From the NCBI GenBank assembly GCA_013154225.1, contig JAADCW010000024.1, forward strand, positions 1 to 24,216: DNA of 24,216 nucleotides, read 5' to 3'. The stretch comes from Chloroflexota bacterium. GTDB taxonomy: Bacteria > Chloroflexota > Anaerolineae > Anaerolineales > DRMV01. Under the pieces are notes generated by a model, which did no database searches, was not told the origin of the DNA, and was given only the letters and a program-made list of their open reading frames with translations. The position numbers were made by a program, and so were the translations under genes. Positions 9,201-14,777 of this stretch are shown here, piece after piece. Numbering within the stretch: position 1 is the stretch's first letter; each line of letters starts with the position of its first letter.

Positions 9201-9874
9201 TACGCATCATGGGCGGCATGTTCTTCATTTTGGAAGATTGGTACACCGCGCTGGCTTATTACTACGAAGGGTTGCAGTACAGCGAAGGGTTGTTCCTCCG
9301 ATCAGATTTGCTTTTCCGCATTGGCATCACGTTCGCCCGCCTGGGCGATTTGGATTTGGCCGACGATATGCTCGTACAGGCCATTGAGCAACAAAAAAGC
9401 ACCATCCACCGCGTGTGCCCCTTGGCGCGGCTTTCCCAGGCAGAGGTTCTCATTTACCGCGGACGCATCAAAGAGGCGTTCGCGATTTTGCACACGGTTT
9501 TGCCCGAAGCCCAACAGAACGGGCGGCAGGAAGTGGTCTGCGGCGTGTATTACCAAGAGGCGCGGGCCTATCTGGCTGAAGGACAGTTGACGCAGGCCCA
9601 AAGGGCTGCGCGGCGTTTGGTGCAGGCCAGCGCCCGGATAGGTTACGTCTGGCTTGAGATGCAGGGGCTGGAGTTGCTCCAGCAGATGAACGAACTCACC
9701 CACGCGGAGACACAGCGATTGAAGCACCTTTACGAATACATTTTCTCCATCACTTCGCATCCGCACTTAGGCCCAGCCGCGCGGCAATTTTTGGTCAAGC
9801 GTGGGTTGCTCTCTGAAGATGAAGCCGCCCAAATGGCAGAAGAAGCGCCGCCCGCGGTGCAGGAAGGCGCTTAA
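6296..9874 (+). CDS. BTAD-AAA-TPR transcriptional regulator (SARP-like, large)
   Basis: 1192 residues. The N-terminal ~100 residues form an OmpR-type winged helix (RDRLLNLLWG, then SVTLSRLRHFLP and the wing RRTNTGYELV). A bacterial transcriptional activator (BTAD) helical domain follows to about 260, then an AAA/STAND-type ATPase (TPFVGR lead-in near 280). Walker A is GDAGQGKT (307-314) and Walker B is VLCVDD (about 416-421). The remaining ~600 residues are helical TPR-like repeats that probably sense a ligand or partner. No C-terminal LuxR helix-turn-helix is present, so DNA binding rests on the N-terminus. A weak GAGAG Shine-Dalgarno lies 5 bases before the ATG. In this family ATP binding and the TPR sensor gate activation. 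The target genes cannot be read from sequence; the neighbours on both sides are candidates. The domain call is solid and the regulon unknown. Confidence 0.88.
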   Translation: MPLEILLLGPPQILEDGQPPSKARVLRRRERAALYFLAANTSPVSRDRLLNLLWGLDADPTKITNALSVTLSRLRHFLPKDAFRRTNTGYELVTHPDVFIDYRAFCDVCHHDLPRARRIPPEEPLGASLAASLQRALSLWRGEFLEGFAPPKGTPAEYDDWIITTANYLETHYLALLSRLAQHAFASQDYPQAFGLASKALERYPGQPEMLLLALRALRWQGLTKRASDFLRTMRERYLEVTGQDYDSETLHLAQDLLTRRKFNKAKEENTPWKERQALKTPFVGRKDLLDDLERRAKQGGVALVLGDAGQGKTRLLQEFIQRVREDHRVVTAVCHHGESALPFAPLLGAFRRQVNPEEWSQVPEPWWPYLLHLFPEAKKYLPYVPLERPPAPLQSQLMEVLRQILLVMSREAPLVLCVDDAQWSDAATVDALLYFMERGPFERDGDFMLITARREAFRESPLGERLLPLIQEGHIASVELDGLRKDEVAALAESVLARRLDKEETESLWKATVAGTPLYVLEMLRHQLETGNAERPVSEWPLAHRLVTLLEQRLDQLSDDERLVLSYAALQESGFPWQVLKEAAGLDEERLVAALEGLEARGWIQRNDQQRGRILYTFVHDKLREVVDRHISPLRRQSIHGKLAQAWEKVLDDAAQSRAAIIARHYQEAGEARRAFRWWILSAHHALELGVARQAHDAFYHAERVLFQEDAIAGFDIHDIWALYAEWMLLAADTVDFATLEHIEQSLLRLAELRRSPVLRSSALNAKAHALRLRDRLSEALSRTQEALRWLKSVPNSALPQVEVCTHHATLLYLQGRIGESIECLNKALEIAQDLDSPLAPLFLGSVYYQRAVADTLSFRPDKGLEEANKALQAYHASRRVFGVADALGIRSLALFMLGRYEEALADCQEARERAVLFNKRRMLGYLYAYCAFPMGAMGRWKEAWDAAQQALALGVEQQHKATLGIALRIMGGMFFILEDWYTALAYYYEGLQYSEGLFLRSDLLFRIGITFARLGDLDLADDMLVQAIEQQKSTIHRVCPLARLSQAEVLIYRGRIKEAFAILHTVLPEAQQNGRQEVVCGVYYQEARAYLAEGQLTQAQRAARRLVQASARIGYVWLEMQGLELLQQMNELTHAETQRLKHLYEYIFSITSHPHLGPAARQFLVKRGLLSEDEAAQMAEEAPPAVQEGA

Positions 9875-9919
9875 ATCTATCCGAAAATTTCTCGTGGGTG
9901 TGGTTTCCAACAAGTGCGC

Positions 9920-9953
9920 AAAAAAAAAAGCCCCTCTCCCTTTGGGAGAGGGG
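9920..9953 (-). terminator. Palindrome with U-tract, terminator of the minus-strand membrane gene pair
   Basis: CCCCTCTCCC (9931-9940), a 3-base loop and GGGAGAGGGG (9944-9953) form a perfect 10-bp hairpin. On the minus strand it is followed at once by a C and ten U (9920-9929), a textbook intrinsic terminator for the genes ending at 10057. On the plus strand it has no T-tract, so the regulator gene ending at 9874 is not obviously terminated here. The same palindrome core recurs at 24188-24216. The rest of the gap 9875-10056 shows nothing else convincing. Confidence 0.75.
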
Positions 9954-10056
9954 TTGATGCGTTTTGGCCCTGTAGCGTGAAGGCATAGAGCAAACCGCGC
10001 CAAATAGCATTTCCTCCAAAAACGCTTTTTTGTGCGCCCGTAGGAGCAAAGCGTGC

Positions 10057-10737
10057 CTACGGTACAGTTTCCAGCATCCCCAGGAAGAAGTCGCACATCA
10101 GCGAAGACCGCCGCTCGCAGACGTCATTCCAGGAATTGGGCGAGTTGTCGAGTAAATTTTTGTAGGGATAGACCACCTGCTGCAGCCCCACGAAGGGTTT
10201 ATGCAAATCAGTTTCCCGCAGAGGGATGTTGACAGGCACATCCAAATCAACAGGCACTTGTGTGTTGACGGGCACGGTAATGTCAAGCACAATGGGCAAT
10301 ACCGTGCCTTTAGGAAGCACAATGTCCGCGGGCGCGTTTTTGATGATGAGCCCGCCGGTGCGCAAATCAACCTTGGCGTTGCGAATCAAGACATCGCGCG
10401 AGAGCACCACCGACGTGTTGGCTTTGACGGGCAAATCAAACACCACGGGGATTTCGTCGTGGACTTCCACGTGGGTGGTAATCACGGCTTCGTCCATGAG
10501 TTTGAAATTCTCGTCCAGGCCGTTGACCAAAGGCACCATTGCCTGTTTGAGGGTGAAAAGTTGTTTGGCCATGATGAGCAAAATTGCAATGAGCACGATG
10601 TTGATGGTCATGGAAATCAAACTACTCACCGTCCAAAAGGCAGGGCCAAACTTTCCCTGCCAGAGAAAGCGAGGCATTTCGTCTTGGGGTGGCGTTTTAT
10701 GGGCGGTTGTTTTGTGGGGAGTAAAAGAAGGTTTCAT
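10057..10737 (-). CDS. Uncharacterised single-pass membrane protein
   Basis: I do not recognise this 226-residue protein. A polar N-terminus of about 35 residues precedes one long hydrophobic segment (roughly residues 38-62, including INIVLIAILLIM). The rest is a predicted extracytoplasmic domain of about 160 residues with short alternating VPV-type strands (ITVPVNTQVPVDLDVPVNIPL region), which suggests a repetitive beta structure. The start at 10737 is preferred over an upstream in-frame start at 10788 because a strong AAGGAGG (10746-10752) lies 8 bases before it. It follows another membrane protein gene by 28 bases on the same strand and is terminated near 9930, so the pair looks like an operon. 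It could be an envelope-associated accessory protein; no function is claimed. Confidence 0.8.
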   Translation of the reverse strand: MKPSFTPHKTTAHKTPPQDEMPRFLWQGKFGPAFWTVSSLISMTINIVLIAILLIMAKQLFTLKQAMVPLVNGLDENFKLMDEAVITTHVEVHDEIPVVFDLPVKANTSVVLSRDVLIRNAKVDLRTGGLIIKNAPADIVLPKGTVLPIVLDITVPVNTQVPVDLDVPVNIPLRETDLHKPFVGLQQVVYPYKNLLDNSPNSWNDVCERRSSLMCDFFLGMLETVP

Positions 10738-10745
10738 AGGTTTCC

Positions 10746-10752
10746 CCTCCTT
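10746..10752 (-). promoter_or_regulatory. Ribosome binding site deciding the start of the single-pass membrane protein
   Basis: AAGGAGG on the minus strand, 8 bases before the ATG at 10737. It lies in the 28-base gap after the upstream gene's stop codon and rules out the earlier in-frame start at 10788. Confidence 0.8.
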
Positions 10753-10765
10753 GCGGATAATCGCT

Positions 10766-11212
10766 TTAGGAAGTTGGCGTGCGCCCACGTGGATAAAGTA
10801 GAAGCAATCCTATGCCAATGATGAGTTCGCCAATGAGCACGCCATAACTTTGGATGGGACCGAAATGGGCATTGCGCGGCCAGGTTTGTGAGCCCAAGCC
10901 CAAAATATCGGCCATGGTGGAAGCCGCAACCACCACGTAGCCTGTGGCGATGAGCCGGGCGCCAATTTGCGCGGGAATGGAAAGCGGCTGACCTTGCCAC
11001 AACAGCCGAAAGGCCGCGTAGCCGGCCGCACTGAGAATCCCCATACCAACGGTCATAAAAAGGATTTGCAGGAAGCCCACTTCTGGCGTAGTGGCCAACC
11101 CCAGCCAATCAGGCCGAGCCCCCACGGCAAAAATCGCGAAGCCGCCCAAAGCCGCGGTCAGGCTGATGGCCAGGCGGGGGTCTGAGGTTGTGTTTCTGGG
11201 CGAATGGGACAT
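10766..11212 (-). CDS. Small polytopic membrane protein of unknown function
   Basis: The 148-residue product has about four hydrophobic helices: near residues 15-33, 45-67, 83-104 and 122-140. It begins with a short polar tail (MSHSPRN) and ends in a short Arg/Thr tail. I do not recognise the family. The ATG at 11212 is used; a TTG four codons upstream (11224) is an alternative, and neither has a strong Shine-Dalgarno. The gene lies 28 bases upstream of the single-pass membrane protein, so the two are probably co-transcribed and may work together in the membrane. A TATAAC on the minus strand at 11239-11244 could be its -10. Confidence 0.7.
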   Translation of the reverse strand: MSHSPRNTTSDPRLAISLTAALGGFAIFAVGARPDWLGLATTPEVGFLQILFMTVGMGILSAAGYAAFRLLWQGQPLSIPAQIGARLIATGYVVVAASTMADILGLGSQTWPRNAHFGPIQSYGVLIGELIIGIGLLLLYPRGRTPTS

Positions 11213-11237
11213 GGCATCATCCAATGAACAACGGGGT

Positions 11238-11246
11238 TGTTATAAT
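11238..11246 (+). promoter_or_regulatory. Extended -10 promoter for the YtxH-like gene, in a divergent intergenic region
   Basis: TGTTATAAT has a perfect TATAAT with a TGn extension, about 60 bases before the ATG at 11308. The same AT-rich core read on the minus strand gives TATAAC. The 95-base region may therefore fire in both directions, toward the membrane gene pair and toward the YtxH-like gene. Confidence 0.7.
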
Positions 11247-11307
11247 TGAACCACGTATGAGGCCGTAGGTAAATGCCAAACGGCAATCAAAACAAAGGAG
11301 TGAAGCA

Positions 11308-11523
11308 ATGGGCAAACTTTCAAAGTTCCTTGGTGGGGCGCTGGGCGGCATGGTTGTGGGCGCGGCTGTAACCCTTTTGCTCGCGCCCGATTCGGGCAAG
11401 GGGTTGCGCGCCCAGGTGCAGGAGCGCATTGCCTATATTCAGAACGAAGCCCGCCGGGCTGCAGAAGCCCAACGCGCCGCGCTGGAAGCAGAACTGGCGC
11501 GCTTGCGAGGTGAACAATTCTAA
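11308..11523 (+). CDS. YtxH-like small membrane protein
   Basis: 71 residues. A glycine-rich hydrophobic N-terminal segment (GGALGGMVVGAAVTLLLAP, about 9-27) is followed by the SGK turn and then an Ala/Glu/Arg-rich amphipathic helix (about 35-68). This is the layout of the YtxH family, small envelope proteins often linked to general stress. A clear AAAGGAG (11294-11300) lies 7 bases before the ATG. It is convergent with the next minus-strand gene, only 12 bases apart. The family call rests on the Gly-rich membrane segment plus LLLAP-x-SGK. The molecular role is not known for most members. Confidence 0.75.
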   Translation: MGKLSKFLGGALGGMVVGAAVTLLLAPDSGKGLRAQVQERIAYIQNEARRAAEAQRAALEAELARLRGEQF

Positions 11524-11535
11524 CGTGCCCAGGGG

Positions 11536-11766
11536 CTATCCGCCCCGGTCGGAAAGTTTGGCAATTTGCTCTTCCAGGAAGACCAACACCAGCGGAATTT
11601 GGGCTTTAGCGTCTTCCTCGGAGATATCTTCATCACGCAAGTTGCGTACCACCTGGGCCAAGATGCCCAACAGGCCTTTGTAGTAGGCCAGGGTGTCCAG
11701 TGCTCCTTGTTTGCGTTGCTCCTTGAGGGCGTTGAGGTCGGTGAGTCGCTTCGATGCTTCGGACAT
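11536..11766 (-). CDS. Small uncharacterised helical protein, 76 aa
   Basis: This is a soluble, charged, mostly helical protein (MSEASKRLTDLNALKEQRKQ at the start) with no membrane segment or known motif. The start is well supported by AAGGAGG (11772-11778 on the minus strand) 5 bases before the ATG. A longer open frame on the same strand in another phase (11520-11849) lacks such a site and is rejected. The gene follows the metalloprotease gene by 54 bases on the same strand and may be co-transcribed with it. A short GGGGC/GCCCC hairpin (11532-11546) overlaps its stop codon. Function unknown. Confidence 0.7.
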   Translation of the reverse strand: MSEASKRLTDLNALKEQRKQGALDTLAYYKGLLGILAQVVRNLRDEDISEEDAKAQIPLVLVFLEEQIAKLSDRGG

Positions 11767-11820
11767 AGGAGCCTCCTTGTCTGCAATCGTGTCTGTAATG
11801 TGGGGGCAAACAAAGGCTGA

Positions 11821-13851
11821 CTAAGGTTGGGTGTTGTCAAGGGGCACATCCACAGACCACGAATAGACGGCCTGCTCGCGGGTCACCCGCGTGGTGCCGC
11901 TGACGATGAACACCGTAGGCTTGTAACCGATTTGGAAAGGTATTTGTATTTGGTTGTGCCCGTCCAGGGCGAAGGACTGTACCAAAGGATGCCCTTGGCG
12001 GTCGTAGGAAATCATCGTCAGGCGGAACATTTGCGGGAGCCAGCGCCCCACCCGCACGAAACCCTGGGCATCCCACCCGTCAAGGCCGTCTTCCAAATCG
12101 GCTGTGTAGCCAATTTCCGGAATGCGGATATCATCCAACAGAAAGCCGGTGTGGTTGACTGCCGCGTCGGTGACATACTCAAAGCGGATCCATACCCGTT
12201 GGCCAGCAAAGGGGGTGAGATCAACGGTTTCTTGGATCCATTGGGGCGTTTCGCCATTACCCGAGATGCCGGTGTAGCCCCAGCCGTAACTATTGCCTGT
12301 GGGGTCCTGGTCGCTGCCTGAAGGGGTTTTCAGGATCTGCCAGTTTTGCCCGTCGGTGGATGCTTCCACATAAACGAAGTCGTAATCCTTTTCAATATCG
12401 TACCACGTCCAGTAAAGCAGGGTGGCCGTTTGCACGTCGCGAAGGTCGAAAACGCGCGTGAGGGTCATGTCCGATTCGTCCCCGTAGCCTGTCCAGAAGG
12501 TCCATTTGCCGCTGTGCGGGTCTGTGGGGAAGAGGGAAACCGTGGGCGCACCCTTAAAGTAGAACGTATGCGCACCATCGCAACGGATTTGGATGTAATC
12601 TGCCCCATATTGATGCACAATGCCGCCGTGGGGGCCTGAGGGGCAGGTGTTGGCGGTGTCGGAGACAGCCGCAATGGGGGGACGATAGTCGGTTTGATAG
12701 CCGTATTGTCCTTCGTCCAGGGTTGGGTCGCGGAGCCAGTTGGCCACGGTCCAATCCACGAAGAGATCGTCCGCGTCCATGCCGGTGCCGAGTTCCTGAA
12801 GGGTGAGGTCCACGCTTTCCAGGCCGTTTTCCGGGCGCCCAATCAGGGTACGAGTGGCTTGTTCTCCAAAGCGGCCGAGGAAATAAGTCATGAAGAGGAA
12901 GGAAGCGCCGTAATCGGTGGCGTTGCTGCCTTCGCTGGGGTCGCTCCAGGCGTTGAGTTGGGTATCGGGCTCGTTGGTGTAGGCCATGTCCACGCCGCCG
13001 GTGCCGTAGCCGTTGATAAACGAGGCCAATTCGGAAGCACCTTCGTTGAGCCAGGATGTTTCGTTGCGGTCGTGATACCAGTGGATCATGTGCTGGAATT
13101 CGTGGGCCAGCACGCTGTAGATGAACGTGTCGCCCAGGTTGACGGCGTCGGCATTGATCACGAACATTTCATGGGCGTTGGAATATTCGTGGGCAAAGGG
13201 CGGCACTTCGTCGGCTGAAGAAAAGTAGCCAGCCACCCATGAACCTATGTTGCGGGCGTAAAGGATGTAAAGGTGCGGGTCGCCGTCAATGCCCGGCGTC
13301 CATTCCGAGCCAAAGAAAGCCCGGTCGGTGGGATAGATTTTATCTTCAAACGTATCTACCAGGCGCTTGAGATCGTTTTTGTCGTAATCCACGCCTTGTT
13401 CCACCCAAAAATACACGTGAGGGCGGATGTAGGCCAGTTGGGCAGTAACCTGGAAGTTTTCGTTGGTGTCGTTGTTGATGACCCAAAACCGGTCTACATC
13501 TCCCACCTGGTGCGGAGGCGGCATGGAAGGCGTAGCCCAAACATCGGTTTTGTGTTCCAGGCGGTGGGCTAAATCCACGGGGTCGTTGATGGGCACCCGC
13601 CGTGCTTCCAGTGCGGCCAAGGTTTCGGTGATCACATTCTGGTACTGGGTTAGCTGAAAGGAGCTCATGGTGGGGTAAGGCGAGGCAGTGGGCGTTATGG
13701 TGGGCCACACGATGGGGTTATGGGAGGTGATGGGGGCTGAAGGTGTGTTGCCAAAGATAATCCACGCGGCTGCACCGATAGACGCGCAAATGATAATGAG
13801 CAAAACAAGCAAGCAACCGCCCACGAGGCAGCCGATGGTTTTGTTGTTCAT
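11821..13851 (-). CDS. Membrane-anchored HExxH metalloprotease, immune-inhibitor-A-like C-terminus
   Basis: 676 residues. An N-terminal hydrophobic anchor or uncleaved signal (about 7-33) is followed by a Thr/Pro-rich linker (about 40-62) and an extracellular catalytic part. The zinc-binding motif is HEFQH (250-254). Further along, WLNEGASELA (267-276) offers the third ligand, probably E270 or E274, as in gluzincin-like peptidases. The C-terminal half (about 460-620) contains a MAM-like beta-sandwich (DYDFVYVEASTDG; WIRFEYVTD; GFLLDDI), as in immune inhibitor A-type proteases. The protein should act outside the membrane on proteins or peptides. The start at 13851 has GAAGGAG (13861-13867) 9 bases upstream; an upstream in-frame extension to 14019 would overlap the glycosyltransferase gene and is rejected. 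The peptidase family (M6, M30 or related) is not settled. Confidence 0.85.
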   Translation of the reverse strand: MNNKTIGCLVGGCLLVLLIIICASIGAAAWIIFGNTPSAPITSHNPIVWPTITPTASPYPTMSSFQLTQYQNVITETLAALEARRVPINDPVDLAHRLEHKTDVWATPSMPPPHQVGDVDRFWVINNDTNENFQVTAQLAYIRPHVYFWVEQGVDYDKNDLKRLVDTFEDKIYPTDRAFFGSEWTPGIDGDPHLYILYARNIGSWVAGYFSSADEVPPFAHEYSNAHEMFVINADAVNLGDTFIYSVLAHEFQHMIHWYHDRNETSWLNEGASELASFINGYGTGGVDMAYTNEPDTQLNAWSDPSEGSNATDYGASFLFMTYFLGRFGEQATRTLIGRPENGLESVDLTLQELGTGMDADDLFVDWTVANWLRDPTLDEGQYGYQTDYRPPIAAVSDTANTCPSGPHGGIVHQYGADYIQIRCDGAHTFYFKGAPTVSLFPTDPHSGKWTFWTGYGDESDMTLTRVFDLRDVQTATLLYWTWYDIEKDYDFVYVEASTDGQNWQILKTPSGSDQDPTGNSYGWGYTGISGNGETPQWIQETVDLTPFAGQRVWIRFEYVTDAAVNHTGFLLDDIRIPEIGYTADLEDGLDGWDAQGFVRVGRWLPQMFRLTMISYDRQGHPLVQSFALDGHNQIQIPFQIGYKPTVFIVSGTTRVTREQAVYSWSVDVPLDNTQP

Positions 13852-13963
13852 GGTTTGGTTCTCCTTCGCGTGCATAAAGCCGTGGTTGGTGAGAAGTTTG
13901 TTGGCGCAGGATGCTTCCCCACGGTTCAAGCGCCTGATGGCTGGTGTATCGCAAACAGGGGTG

Positions 13964-14743
13964 TTATTGGTGGCGGAGCCGCCAGCGCCAACGCAGGCGA
14001 AGCGCGGGGGCCAACGCACGGCGGAGGTAATATTTGCCTACAATGGGGGCGAACCAGTGCCCGCCCTCACGGAAGTGGACGCGCAGCATCTCAGGCCAAC
14101 AGCGATCGTCATCTTTGATGGTTTTGGCATCGCCATGCAGGCGGAAATTTGCCCACACGCGAGGCACGTAGCGAATTTCGCTGATTTTGGCCAGCCGCAC
14201 CCACAGGTCGTAATCCATTGCAAAATAAAAACTGGGGTCTAAAGGCCCAACTTGTTTCCACAGCGAGGCGCGGAAAAAGGCCGCTTGTTGAGGAATGTGA
14301 ACATACCCCCGCCGTAGTTTGCGGTAATCGGTTTGCGCGGCAGGAAAGCGGCCAATCACCCTGCCTTGGGCATCAATGTAGTTCGCGTCGCCATACACCA
14401 GCCCCACTTCTGGGTGTGCCAGCAGATACTCCACTGCCTCGCGCACAGCGTAGGGTTCGTATGTATCGTCAGAGTTGAGCCAGGCTAAAATTTCGCCGTG
14501 GGCACGAGCAAAACCTTTGTTGATGGCATCGGTTTGCCCCTGATCGGGCTCAGAAACCCACCAGGCCAGGCGGTCTTCATACCGGCGGATAATGTCCACA
14601 CTGCCGTCGGTGGAGCCGCCATCCACAATAATGTATTCAATGTGGGGGTAATCTTGCGCCAACACCGATTGGATGGTGGCTTCAAGAAACTGGGCTTGGT
14701 TGTAAGACGGCGTGACGATGGTTACCAGTGGTTGTTCGGTCAT
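13964..14743 (-). CDS. Glycosyltransferase family 2 (GT-A fold)
   Basis: 259 residues. The GT2 N-terminus reads VTIVTPSYNQAQFLEATIQS, then IIVDGGSTDGS, then the nucleotide-sugar/metal-binding acidic motif in LNSDDTY (about 92-98), and AMDYDLWVRL near 185-193 at the acceptor/catalytic-base position. No membrane segments are seen, so it is cytoplasmic or peripheral. It transfers a sugar from an activated donor to a glycan or lipid; donor and acceptor cannot be told. No other polysaccharide genes surround it, so it is not part of a visible capsule or O-antigen cluster. The ATG lies exactly six bases after a TATCAT -10, and no Shine-Dalgarno is seen, so the mRNA may be leaderless. 112 bases separate it from the downstream protease gene. 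Confidence 0.92.
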   Translation of the reverse strand: MTEQPLVTIVTPSYNQAQFLEATIQSVLAQDYPHIEYIIVDGGSTDGSVDIIRRYEDRLAWWVSEPDQGQTDAINKGFARAHGEILAWLNSDDTYEPYAVREAVEYLLAHPEVGLVYGDANYIDAQGRVIGRFPAAQTDYRKLRRGYVHIPQQAAFFRASLWKQVGPLDPSFYFAMDYDLWVRLAKISEIRYVPRVWANFRLHGDAKTIKDDDRCWPEMLRVHFREGGHWFAPIVGKYYLRRALAPALRLRWRWRLRHQ

Positions 14744-14749
14744 AGGCCA

Positions 14750-14758
14750 ATGATAGCA
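14750..14758 (-). promoter_or_regulatory. Extended -10 promoter, likely leaderless, for the glycosyltransferase
   Basis: On the minus strand TGCTATCAT is an extended -10 (TATCAT, 5 of 6). Six bases separate it from the ATG at 14743. A CTAACA 18 bases further upstream matches the -35 consensus at 4 of 6 positions and overlaps the end of the antiporter gene. Confidence 0.6.
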
Positions 14759-14761
14759 TGA

Positions 14762-14777
14762 AACAGCGTTTGCTGTT
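14762..14777 (-). terminator. Weak hairpin at the end of the antiporter gene
   Basis: AACAGC, a 4-base loop and GCTGTT form a 6-bp stem overlapping the antiporter stop codon. Only a short UU follows on the minus strand, so termination, if any, would be inefficient. It sits inside the spacer of the glycosyltransferase promoter. Confidence 0.25.

Noticed and set aside
11520..11849. 109-codon frame overlapping the 76-aa gene in another phase
   Set aside because: The 76-aa frame has an AAGGAGG at ideal spacing and a soluble, helical protein-like composition. The longer frame is Pro/Ser/Trp-rich and runs into the protease gene.
13852..14019. N-terminal extension of the metalloprotease to 14019
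   Set aside because: It would overlap the glycosyltransferase gene and lacks a ribosome site. GAAGGAG before 13851 fits a start directly ahead of the membrane anchor.
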